Shown: positions 10,950 to 18,216 of the stretch, piece by piece
Layout of the letters: each line of letters opens with the position of its first letter
Position numbering within the stretch: position 1 is the stretch's first letter
NCBI RefSeq assembly: GCF_019697375.1
Contig: NZ_JAHCDI010000004.1
Span: 5,577,281-5,641,280 of the forward strand
Direction of reading: 5' to 3'
DNA length: 64,000 nucleotides
Source of the DNA: Micromonospora tarapacensis
Lineage (GTDB): Bacteria > Actinomycetota > Actinomycetes > Mycobacteriales > Micromonosporaceae
The notes under the pieces: model-generated
What the model saw: the letters and a program-made list of their open reading frames with translations, nothing else
Told to the model about the DNA's origin: nothing
Database searches by the model: none
Made by a program: the position numbers and the translations under genes

Positions 10950-11428
10950 ATGTGGCGGTGGCCCGCGCTTCGGCGTCCGGGCGTCCGGCCCGCTCCTCGT
11001 CGCGGGCCGGCTGAGGAAGCGCGGTCGCTCACCCAGCGACGATCTCGGCGACCACCTTGGGTGCCCAGCATCCTTCGCCGCAGGTGTCCGCGTGCAGCGC
11101 AAGGATGCGGGTGCCCGGTAGCTGTGCGGCTAGCGCTAGCGCGCTCCCGTGCCACCGTCGAGGGCGCGACGGCACTCTGGGCCAGTCGCCGCTGGCGGGT
11201 CAGCCGTTGCCACAGCCCGAGCGGGGGGTGCCAGGGCGGTACCGGCCGGCGCCTCCTCGACGGCCAGCGTGCCGCCGGTCAGCCGCCCCGGGTGGTCCAC
11301 GGCGTCCAGCGTTCGTGGCCGGGTTCGCCGCGTACGGACGACGTTCCCGGGCCATGGCGAACAGCGGGGCGCGGCGGGCGGTGCCCGCCGGCCGTGGGTC
11401 CGGTCGACGGGCACCGTGGCGGGTGTGG
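10950..11428. other. non-coding or decayed stretch
   Basis: No convincing intact gene here. On the minus strand a short frame (11175-11029) reads HADTCGEGCWAPKVVAEIV before its stop and could be a 48-residue gene or a remnant. It has no good ribosome site and uses rare CTA Leu codons. The rest shows patches of coding-like bias (for example TLAVEEAPAGTALA, minus strand near 11265) without a continuous frame, as in an old pseudogene. Confidence 0.35.
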
Positions 11429-11431
11429 TTG

Positions 11432-12834
11432 TCAGGCGCCGCAGCAGCCCTGGCTGGTCGGCGGGCTGCCGAGGCTGACGAGGTTCAGCGGTGGGGAAAG
11501 CAGGCCACCGGAGATGCCGGTGGCGAGTCCCTTGCCGGCCGGCTCCGGGGCCGTGCCGCAGCAGTCGTCGCCGGTGGCGGATTCGTCGGGGTTGCTGTTG
11601 CAGACGCCGGTCTCCGGCAGATCGAGTTGGACGTCGCGGGCGGCGGTCCAGTCGCCGGCCAGGGCAGCGACGACGGAGCGGACCTGTTCGTAGCCGGTGG
11701 CCATGAGGAAGGTGGGCGCCCGGCCGTAGCTCTTCATCCCGACGGCGTAGTAGCCGGGCTCGGGATGGGCGAGTTCGTCGACGCCGTGCGGGGGCACGGT
11801 GCCGCAGGAGTGCTCGTTCGGGTCGATCAGGGGGGCGAGGGCGCGGGTCGCACCCATGACCGGGTCGAGGTCCAGGCGCAGCTCGGCGGCGATGGCGTGG
11901 TCGGGCCGGAAACCGGTGGCGGCGACGATCCGGTCCACCAGGACCCGATCTTCGGTGCCGTCGACGCCTCGGACGATCACCGCCACCGGGCCTCCGGCCG
12001 GATCGATCGCGTGTACGGAGAAGCCGGTCAGCAGGCGGATGCGACCGGCGTCGACGTGCTCGCGCAGGCGGAGCCGAGCGCGCCGCGGGCGGGCAGGGCG
12101 TCGGCCTCCCCGCCGCCGTAGGTGCGCGTCGGTGACGTGGAACGGATCGCCCAGGTCACTTCGGTACCGGGTTCCTGGGTGGCGAGATCGGCGAGGGAGA
12201 GCAGGGTGTTGGCGGCGGAGTGGCCGGCGCCGACGACGAGCGTGTGCCGGCCCGCGAAGCGGTCCCGGTCGGCGCCGAGCACGTCCGGCAGCGCGTGCTC
12301 CAGGTGGGCGGCGGCGTCCGACTCACCGCGGGCGGGCAGGCCGGAGGCGCCGAGGACGTTCGGGGTGTGCCAGGTGCCGGAGGCGTCGATGACAGCGCGG
12401 GCGAGGAGTTCCTGGCCGTCGGCGAGGCGGATCAGGAAGGGGGCGTGCTCTCGGCCGGCGGTGCGCAGTCGGTCGTAGCCGAGCCGGCTGATCGCCTCGA
12501 CCCTGGCGCCGTAGCGCAGATGTGGCTTGAGTTGCGGCAGGTCCGCGAGGGGCTGGAGATATCCGTCGGCGAGGTCGGCGCCGGTGGGCAGGGCGTCGAG
12601 ATCGGGGGCGACCCAGCCGGCGTCGTCGAGGAGCCGGCGGGCGGCCGGGTCGATGTCGTACCGCCAGGGTGAGAAGACGCGGACGTGGGCCCACTGCCGG
12701 ACGGCGGCGCCCGGGGCGGCGCCGGCTTCGAGGACGGTGTAGGGCAGGCCGCGCTCGTGCAGGTGGGCGGCGGCGGCGAGGCCGACCGGCCCGGCGCCGA
12801 TGACGGCGACGGGCAGCTGGTCCAGGTCACTCAT
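11432..12834 (-). CDS. FAD/NAD(P)-dependent flavoprotein, ArsO-like, one frame slip
   Basis: Two-dinucleotide-binding flavoprotein of about 468 residues. The N-terminus has the FAD site VAVIGAGPVGLAAAAHL, and the middle has a second Rossmann motif (LVVGAGHSAANTLLSLADLA). The frame from ATG 12834 (AAGGAG five bases upstream) becomes nonsense after GALGS near 12070. It continues as RLREHVDAGRIRLLTGF one frame away, through IVAATGFRPD to 11432. One missing base explains this. The C-terminus carries vicinal cysteines (DDCCGT and QGCCGA). The gene is divergent from an ArsR regulator. Flavoprotein monooxygenases called ArsO occur in Streptomyces arsenic clusters, so a role in arsenic or metal response is likely but inferred from context. 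Confidence 0.8.
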
Positions 12835-12837
12835 CAC

Positions 12838-12906
12838 AACTCCTTGTCTCGATGCTTCTCGAAACAGAGAGTTGCACGCTGGTTAGACAACTGTCAACCT
12901 AGGGAT
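12838..12906. promoter_or_regulatory. divergent arsR/flavoprotein promoter region
   Basis: This 69-base gap holds TTGACA on the minus strand (12897-12892), placed to drive the flavoprotein. The imperfect dyad TTAGACA-TGTCAA (12883-12897) overlaps it and is a plausible ArsR site controlling both genes. Confidence 0.4.
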
Positions 12907-13290
12907 ATGTCGAGACAGGCGGAGCCACTTTCGGTCGTTGATCTCACGGCCGCCGCTGCGTGTTGCCCCCCGCTGGCACAGCAGCGGGTGCCGGGTGAGG
13001 TCGCCGCGGCGCTCGCGCCCGCGTTCAAGGCCCTCGGTGATCCGGTGCGACTGCAGTTGATGTCGATGATCGCCTCGGCGGCGGGCGGAGAGGTGTGCGT
13101 CTGCGATCTGACGCCGGCGTTCGATCTGACCGGGCCGACGATCTCGCATCACCTCAGGACGCTGCGCGAGGCGGGTCTGGTGGATGCCGAGCGGCGGGGC
13201 ACCTGGGTCTACTACCGGGCCCGACCGCAGGTCCTGCGGCAACTCGCCGCGCTGCTGTCGGTCGAATCGACGTCCGCGCCACCCCCGTAG
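12907..13290 (+). CDS. ArsR-family metalloregulator
   Basis: Winged-helix repressor of 127 residues. The recognition region is FDLTGPTISHHLRTLREAGL, followed by the wing RRGTWVYYRA. A Cys pair in the N-terminus (AAACCPPLA) and the EVCVCDLT motif at the start of the HTH match the thiol ligands of arsenite/antimonite-sensing ArsR proteins. It is divergent from the flavoprotein at 11432-12834. ATG 12907 has only a short AGGG upstream, so the transcript may be nearly leaderless. Sensing of As(III) or another thiophilic metal is inferred from the Cys pattern. Confidence 0.92.
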   Translation: MSRQAEPLSVVDLTAAAACCPPLAQQRVPGEVAAALAPAFKALGDPVRLQLMSMIASAAGGEVCVCDLTPAFDLTGPTISHHLRTLREAGLVDAERRGTWVYYRARPQVLRQLAALLSVESTSAPPP

Positions 13291-13431
13291 CCGGGCCGCC
13301 GATCGGCGCCGGCCGTGCGGGGCCGGGTTCGACCGGGCTCCCGGCCGCTGCCGCGTACCGGGGAATCCCACCGCCCGGGCCGGCGTTTCTCCGGTGTACG
13401 GCACGACGAGCCGAGCCGAGGAGAGACGGAC

Positions 13432-13554
13432 ATGAAGGTACGCAGCTCCCTACGGTCCCTGAAGCGGAAGCCAGGCTCGGCGGTGGTGCGCCGGCGTGGC
13501 CGGGTGGTCGTGGTGAACCGCCTCAACCCGCAGTGGAAGAGCCGCCAGGGCTGA
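13432..13554 (+). CDS. rpmJ: 50S ribosomal protein L36, zinc-free paralogue
   Basis: Forty-residue bL36: [20 protein letters not shown], then a [16 protein letters not shown] tail. It has no cysteine, so it is the C-minus type that lacks the zinc ribbon of the primary L36. Such paralogues replace the zinc form under zinc limitation in many actinobacteria, usually under Zur control. I see no clear Zur box in the 140 bases upstream. GAGGAGAG lies before the ATG, and a strong terminator follows. Confidence 0.95.
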   Translation: MKVRSSLRSLKRKPGSAVVRRRGRVVVVNRLNPQWKSRQG

Positions 13555-13564
13555 ACCAGTTCCG

Positions 13565-13603
13565 GACGATGGGCGCAGTCGCGAGGCGACCGCGCCCATC
13601 GTC
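13565..13603 (+). terminator. hairpin terminator after rpmJ
   Basis: 12-bp stem GACGATGGGCGC/GCGCCCATCGTC (13565-13576, 13592-13603). An inner GTCG/CGAC pairing extends it. It begins 10 bases after the rpmJ stop. Confidence 0.8.
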
Positions 13604-13778
13604 ATCGGGTGAGCCGAAACCGGCGCCGCGCCGACCCGAGGCGAGGGAACAGCCCGATCAAGCCGTCCGGTGGGCGGTCACCGACGTACGGTGAGGTCGT
13701 GCCGACGAAGAAGGTGCTCAGCAGCTCCGATCTCGACGACATCCGTCGCTCGGCGCTGAGCCGCAGCTGAACGCCAAG

Positions 13779-14957
13779 ATGACCAGCGGGTTGCCGGGGC
13801 GACTGTTGCGGCGGCGGGAGGTCTCCCGCCGGGCATCGTTCCTGGAACTCTTCTTCGACCTGGCCTTCATCCTGGCGCTGAACCGGGTGTCCCGGGCGTT
13901 GGAGGAAGACCTCACCGCCGTCGGGGCATTCCGGACGGCACTGCTGCTGGCCGCCATCTGGTGGGTTTGGTTCGTGACCGCCTGGTCGACGGACTGGTTC
14001 GATCCGGGTACCCCGTTGATCATCGCGCTGCTGCTCTGGGTGATGTTCGGCGGGATGCTGATGGCAGCCGCGGCACCGACCGCGTACGCCGGGCACGCGC
14101 TGGTGTTCGCCGGCGCGTATGTCGCGATCCACCTGGGCCGGGCCGCGATGCTGCTGCCCGCCCTGCGCGGGCATCCGCTGCAACTGCGGACGCTGCGGGT
14201 GGCGATCTGGTTCGCCGCCTCCGGGGCGCTGTGGCTGGTGGGCGCGTTCGTCGAGCCGGCCCAGGTGATCCTCTGGACGGTGGCGGTGGTCATCGACCTG
14301 TCGATGGCGCGGCTGCGCTGGCCGACACCGGCGCTCGGTCGCAGCAACTGGGCGGACCTGCAGGTCATCGGGGAGCACCTGTCCGAGCGCTACCAGCAGA
14401 TCTACATCATCGCGCTCGGCGAGTTGATCCTGACCGCGGGTATCACCTACAGCGGTCGCGGCTTCGACCCGCACCGCACCCTGGCGTTTGCGCTGGTGTT
14501 CGTCAGCGCGGTCAGCATCGGCCGGCTGTACCTGCTGCCGGGTGGGATGCGGCTGGGTGCCGTGATCGAGGCGATCGGGCCGACGGGAAGCCACCTCGCT
14601 CTGCTCGCCGGTTACCTGCACCTCGTGATGATCTCCGGTGTCGTGGCCATCTCGGTCGGCTCGCAGCTGATGATCGAGGATCCGTTCTCCCACCACCCGG
14701 CAGTGTTCGTGACGCTGGCTGCCGGGCCGGCCCTCTTCCTGGTCGGTTGGATCCTGCTCGCCGCGGCCGTCCATCGCCGGGTCTCCTGGCACCGCGCGTT
14801 GGGGCTGGTGGCGATCGTGGCTGGCGCGGTCGCCGGCCGGAACCTGCCGCTGCTCGGCTACTCCGCGATCGCCACCGGAATACTGATCCTGATAGCCCAT
14901 GGCGACGCACTGGTCTCACGCGCGGCCCGCTCGAGATCACCGTCCCGCGACGGGTAG
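13779..14957 (+). CDS. LtrA-family membrane protein
   Basis: Low-temperature-requirement A family membrane protein, 392 residues. The hallmark opening RRREVSRRASFLELFFDLAF is followed by about ten hydrophobic helices and the central motif GEHLSERYQQIYIIALGE. Function of the family is unclear. ATG 13779 has a poor ribosome site. In the preceding sequence GTG 13699, with GTGAGG upstream, opens a frame (VPTKKVLSSSDLDDIRRSAL) that stops at 13768-13770. One added base there would join it to LtrA, so the true start may be 13699 with a frame slip. Confidence 0.88.
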   Translation: MTSGLPGRLLRRREVSRRASFLELFFDLAFILALNRVSRALEEDLTAVGAFRTALLLAAIWWVWFVTAWSTDWFDPGTPLIIALLLWVMFGGMLMAAAAPTAYAGHALVFAGAYVAIHLGRAAMLLPALRGHPLQLRTLRVAIWFAASGALWLVGAFVEPAQVILWTVAVVIDLSMARLRWPTPALGRSNWADLQVIGEHLSERYQQIYIIALGELILTAGITYSGRGFDPHRTLAFALVFVSAVSIGRLYLLPGGMRLGAVIEAIGPTGSHLALLAGYLHLVMISGVVAISVGSQLMIEDPFSHHPAVFVTLAAGPALFLVGWILLAAAVHRRVSWHRALGLVAIVAGAVAGRNLPLLGYSAIATGILILIAHGDALVSRAARSRSPSRDG

Positions 14958-14993
14958 CCCGCAACTGCACCGCTTCACCGGCACCCGGTCCGG

Positions 14994-15740
14994 TCAGATC
15001 GCGCCGCCGTTGGCGTAGAGCACCTGGCCGTTGACCCAGCGGCCCGGCCCGGCGAGGAAGGCCACCAGTTCGGCGATGTCGTCGGGGGTGCCGAGGCGCT
15101 CCAGCGGCGGCTCGGCGGCAATCCGGGCCAGGGTCTGCTCGTCCTTGCCGTCGAGGAAGAGGCCGGTCGCGGTCGGTCCGGGAGCCACCGCGTTCACGGT
15201 CACGTCGCGACCGCGCAGCTCGCGGGCGAGGACCAGCGTGATCGCGGAGACCGCACCCTTGCTCGCCGCGTACCCGCTGTAGCCCGGCCGGGCGAAGCGG
15301 GTGAGTGAGCTGGAGAAGTTGATGATGGCGCCACCACGGCGGACCCGGCGGGCGGCCTGCTGGTCGACCGCGAACGTGCCACGCACGTTGACCCGCAGCA
15401 ACTGGTCGAGCTGGTCGAGGTCGAGATCGGCGAGCGGAGCCAGGGCCATCATGCCGGCCGCGTGCACCACCACGTCGACGCCGCCGAACCGGCGTTCCGT
15501 GGCGTCGAAGAGGTCGGCCACCTCGGCCTGGTCGGCGACGTCCGCCGGGATCGCGACGGCGTCGCCGCCGGCCGCCCGGGCCGCCGCCACCGCAGCCTCG
15601 GCCTCGGTGTGGTTGCCCCGGTAGCTGACGACGATGGCATACCCGTCCGCCGCCAGCCGCTCTACCACCTGACGCCCGATGCCCCGGGAGCCACCGGTGA
15701 CGACGGCGACCCGGCCGGGGGTGGTGGATGTGCTGTTCAT
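14994..15740 (-). CDS. SDR-family oxidoreductase
   Basis: Classical short-chain dehydrogenase of 248 residues. It has the NAD(P)-binding motif VTGGSRGIGRQVVE, the NAAG-equivalent VVHAAGMM, the catalytic Ser in INFSSSLTRFA, YxxxK in YSGYAASK, and VNAVAPGPTATGLF. The C-terminus GQVLYANGGAI is typical. The acidic-free VSYRGNHTEAE after the second strand suggests NADP preference (inference). GGAGG lies upstream of ATG 15740. It is divergent from a TetR regulator with a palindrome between them, so the pair is probably a regulator/target unit responding to an unknown compound. Confidence 0.93.
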   Translation of the reverse strand: MNSTSTTPGRVAVVTGGSRGIGRQVVERLAADGYAIVVSYRGNHTEAEAAVAAARAAGGDAVAIPADVADQAEVADLFDATERRFGGVDVVVHAAGMMALAPLADLDLDQLDQLLRVNVRGTFAVDQQAARRVRRGGAIINFSSSLTRFARPGYSGYAASKGAVSAITLVLARELRGRDVTVNAVAPGPTATGLFLDGKDEQTLARIAAEPPLERLGTPDDIAELVAFLAGPGRWVNGQVLYANGGAI

Positions 15741-15764
15741 GGTGCCTCCGGGCTCGATATTTGT

Positions 15765-15777
15765 GTACGCTGCGTCC
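15765..15777. promoter_or_regulatory. candidate TetR operator
   Basis: GTACGCTGCGTCC is an interrupted palindrome (GTACGC/GCGTCC, one mismatch) in the 82-base gap between the SDR and TetR genes. This is a usual position for an autoregulating TetR site. Confidence 0.45.
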
Positions 15778-15822
15778 ATATAAACAACATGAAGACAGAG
15801 TGTCCGCATAACGGGAGGGTTA

Positions 15823-16431
15823 GTGACGCAGCTCACCCCAGATGCCGGGCCACCGCTGCGGCGCGGACGGGGCCGCCGTCCCGCCGGCCAGGTCCGCGCG
15901 GAGATCCTCACTGCCGCCGGGAACCTCCTCCTGGACGAGGGGATGGCCGGCTTCACCATCGAGAAGGTCGCGGCGCAGGCCGGGGCCAGCCGCATGACGA
16001 TCTACAAGTGGTGGCCGTCCAAGGGCGCACTCGCCCTTGACGGCTACTTCAGCGTCGTCGCACCGGTGCTGGCCTTTCCCGACACCGGGGACATCGTCGC
16101 CGATTTGACCAACCAGCTCGTGTCCTTCGTCCACCTGCTGACCGACACCTCCGCCGGCCGGGTCGTCAGCCAGCTCATCGCGCAGTCCCAGACCGACCCG
16201 GACCTGTCCGCCGCCTTTCGCGAGCGCTACTCCGGCCCGCGCCGCGCCATCAGCGTCCAGGCGCTCGAGAAGGCGGTGGCCCGGGGGCAGCTGCGGGCGG
16301 ACATCGATCCGGAGTCCGTCATCGACCAGCTCTGGGGCGCCTGTTACCACCGCCTGCTCATTCCCGACCAGCCGCTGACCGAGCAGTTCGTGGTGACGTT
16401 GGTCGACAACCTGATCCGCGGGCTGCGCTGA
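15823..16431 (+). CDS. TetR/AcrR-family regulator
   Basis: Repressor of 202 residues. The N-terminal HTH spans FTIEKVAAQAGASRMTIYKW followed by WPSKGALALDGYF, after a helix AEILTAAGNLLLDEGMAG. The C-terminal ligand domain resembles the TetR_C type with RERYSGPRRAISVQALEKAV. GTG 15823 is the start. It probably controls the divergent SDR gene; the ligand is unknown. Confidence 0.9.
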   Translation: MTQLTPDAGPPLRRGRGRRPAGQVRAEILTAAGNLLLDEGMAGFTIEKVAAQAGASRMTIYKWWPSKGALALDGYFSVVAPVLAFPDTGDIVADLTNQLVSFVHLLTDTSAGRVVSQLIAQSQTDPDLSAAFRERYSGPRRAISVQALEKAVARGQLRADIDPESVIDQLWGACYHRLLIPDQPLTEQFVVTLVDNLIRGLR

Positions 16432-16574
16432 CCGTGCGGATGGCGGTGCCCGACGCCGGGCCGGTGCCACGCCCCGATGCGGCACCCGCCGCCGCTGGCC
16501 GTGGCTGACCGCGCCGGATCGAAGATGGGACGCTGCGGTTGTCCGGACGGCTGGTTCGCCGTTCGTCATGCCCG

Positions 16575-16826
16575 GTGGAGGCGGATCTCGCCGCCCGGCA
16601 GGGCAATCACGAACGGGCGGCGGCGTTGTTCCGCGCGGCGGCGGACCGGGTGCCCGGCGAGGCCGAGCGTCGGGCGCTGCTCGGCCGGGCCCGGCCCAGG
16701 TAGCCGGGGCACGCGGTCCGGGTCGGCGGTGACGCCGACCTCTACGCCGACGTGCTGCTCCGTGGGCTCCGCGCCCAGCTGCCCGGGGCGGGTGCAGGCC
16801 GCCGCCCTTCGGTGGCGTCGAGGTAG
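16575..16826 (+). pseudogene. decayed gene fragment with in-frame stop
   Basis: A coding-like frame begins VEADLAARQGNHERAAALFR and continues RAAADRVPGEAERRALLGRA. It meets a TAG at 16701-16703 and continues in the same frame as VRVGGDADLYADVLLRGLRA to a stop at 16824-16826. The Ala/Arg-rich helical repeat recalls TPR-type tails or the C-termini of some ECF sigma factors, but too little remains to assign it. The 422-base gap between the TetR and hydrolase genes contains nothing else. Confidence 0.4.
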
Positions 16827-16853
16827 TCGTGGAGGGCCCCGACCCTGACCTGA

Positions 16854-17561
16854 TCAGGCGGCCGAGTCCGTGAGGAAGGACTCGACGGCGGTGCGGAAGG
16901 CGTCGGGCGCGTTCGGATGGATGTGGTGGCCGGTCGGGAGGGTCACCAGCCGGCCGGCGGGGATGCGGGCGGTCATCTCGGCCATCGCCTCCTGCGGCAG
17001 GTGGCTGGTCGGCCCACCGGCCAGAACCAGGGTCGGGACCGGGATCGCCGCCAGCGCCTCCCACCGGGCCGGATCGGGCGCGTTCAGCTCGGCCAGCACG
17101 AAGGGCCGGATCTCCCGGTCGTAGTACGGTGCCGAGTCCGGCAGGCCGGTGGGAATGGTGAAGCCGAGCGGCACCGGCGGCGGGCACTCCTCCAGGACCA
17201 GGGCGGCCACCCGCTGCGGTGCCAACTGGGTGGCCAGCAACGTGGCAACCCCGCCCAACGAGTGCCCGACCAGGACGACCCGGTCCAGCTGCCACCGGTC
17301 CAGCAGCGCCAGCAGGTCGTCGCGCAGGACGGTAAGCGAATAGGGCCCGACCCGGTCGCTGCGGCCCATGCCACGCAGGTCCGGCAGGTAGACGGTGCGG
17401 CGCTGGGCGAATGTCGGGGCCAGCGCGTCCCAGGTGGTGCCGTCGCCCCCGCCGCCGTGCAGCAACACCATCGGCGGTTCACCCACCGCGCCCGGCACGC
17501 CCTCGACGGTGCGGTACGCGAGCCATCCCCGACCCATCTCCATCCACCGGTACGACCGCAT
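16854..17561 (-). CDS. alpha/beta-hydrolase
   Basis: Serine hydrolase of about 235 residues. It has the oxyanion HGGGGDGTTWD, DLRGMGRSDR, the nucleophile elbow GHSLGG (Ser), and a catalytic His in LPTGHHIHPNAP near the C-terminus. The Asp is likely in VLAGGPTSHLPQE or near it. The frame is open to an ATG at 17663, but that would leave only seven bases to the divergent reading frame at 17671, so the ATG at 17561 (MRSYRWMEMGRG) is preferred. No signal peptide. Substrate unknown. Confidence 0.9.
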   Translation of the reverse strand: MRSYRWMEMGRGWLAYRTVEGVPGAVGEPPMVLLHGGGGDGTTWDALAPTFAQRRTVYLPDLRGMGRSDRVGPYSLTVLRDDLLALLDRWQLDRVVLVGHSLGGVATLLATQLAPQRVAALVLEECPPPVPLGFTIPTGLPDSAPYYDREIRPFVLAELNAPDPARWEALAAIPVPTLVLAGGPTSHLPQEAMAEMTARIPAGRLVTLPTGHHIHPNAPDAFRTAVESFLTDSAA

Positions 17562-17670
17562 GTCCGAAGCGTACGGCGCTGGGCTCCACGACGACGCCCC
17601 GCGACGCGCCAGCAGGTCACGGAGTTCGCCGGCAACGGTGGGGGAAAAACCGCGTGGTTTCATGAGCCCA

Positions 17671-18151
17671 TGGCCAACCCGGGGATTCTCTCCCTCGACG
17701 ACGATCCGGCGGCCTCCCGCGCGGTCGCCCGGGACATCCGGCGGCGCTACGGCGACCGTTACCGGGTGGTCCGGGCAGCTTCCGGGCCGGAGGCGCTGCG
17801 CGAGGTCAAGCTCCGTGGCGAACAGGTGGCGCTGCTGCTGGCCGACTACCGGATGCCGGAAATGACCGGCATCGAGTTCCTGGAGGCCGCGATGGACCTG
17901 TTCCCCGCGGCCCGCCGGGTGCTGCTGACCGCGTACGCCGACACGGGCGAGGCGATCGACGCGATCAACCTGCGGAACTCGCCGGGCTGGTGGGCCTGAC
18001 CGTCACCCCGGCGCCGGACTTCTACGACCTGGTGGTCGTCGGCGGTGGGCCGGCCGGGCTGGGTGCCGCCGTGTACGGGGCGTCGGAGGGGCTACGTACC
18101 GTCCTGGTGGAACGGCTGGCCACCGGCGGGCAGGCCGGGCAGAGCAGCCGG
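17671..18151 (+). pseudogene. remnant of response regulator-thioredoxin reductase fusion
   Basis: The first 100 residues are an intact receiver domain (ILSLDDDPAASRAVARDIRR, phospho-acceptor in LLADYRMPEMTGIEFLE, TAYADTGEAIDAIN). The frame then ends at 17999. In the next frame ELAGLVGLTVTPAPDFYDLV continues directly into an FAD site VVVGGGPAGLGAAVYGASEG and LATGGQAGQSSR, after which homology stops at about 18151. Full-length actinobacterial proteins join a receiver domain to a TrxB-like reductase with a linker of more than 100 residues. Here that linker and most of the reductase are missing, so this is a double-deletion relic. The receiver part could still be translated. Confidence 0.75.
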
Positions 18152-18163
18152 ACCGACCGGGTG

Positions 18164-18201
18164 GCCGGTCCGCGGTCGGAGCACTCCGACCGCGGACCGG
18201 C
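18164..18201. terminator. 17-bp hairpin terminator
   Basis: Perfect 17-bp stem (18164-18180 with 18185-18201) and a GCAC loop, just past the end of the leftward nuclease gene (stop 18217). It sits exactly where the reductase remnant loses homology. Confidence 0.8.
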
Positions 18202-18216
18202 GGTTCCGCTAACCGG

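Noticed and set aside
13602..14900. Long minus-strand open frame opposite the LtrA gene
   Set aside because: Rich in Gln, Arg and His with no domain. It is the antisense of a well-supported membrane protein.
16575..16703. Small gene encoding a sigma-factor C-terminus
   Set aside because: The coding signal continues in frame past the TAG at 16701, so it is better read as a decayed gene of unknown type.
15820..17295. 491-codon minus-strand frame across the TetR gene and the following gap
   Set aside because: Shadow of the TetR and hydrolase genes. No ribosome site and no domain.
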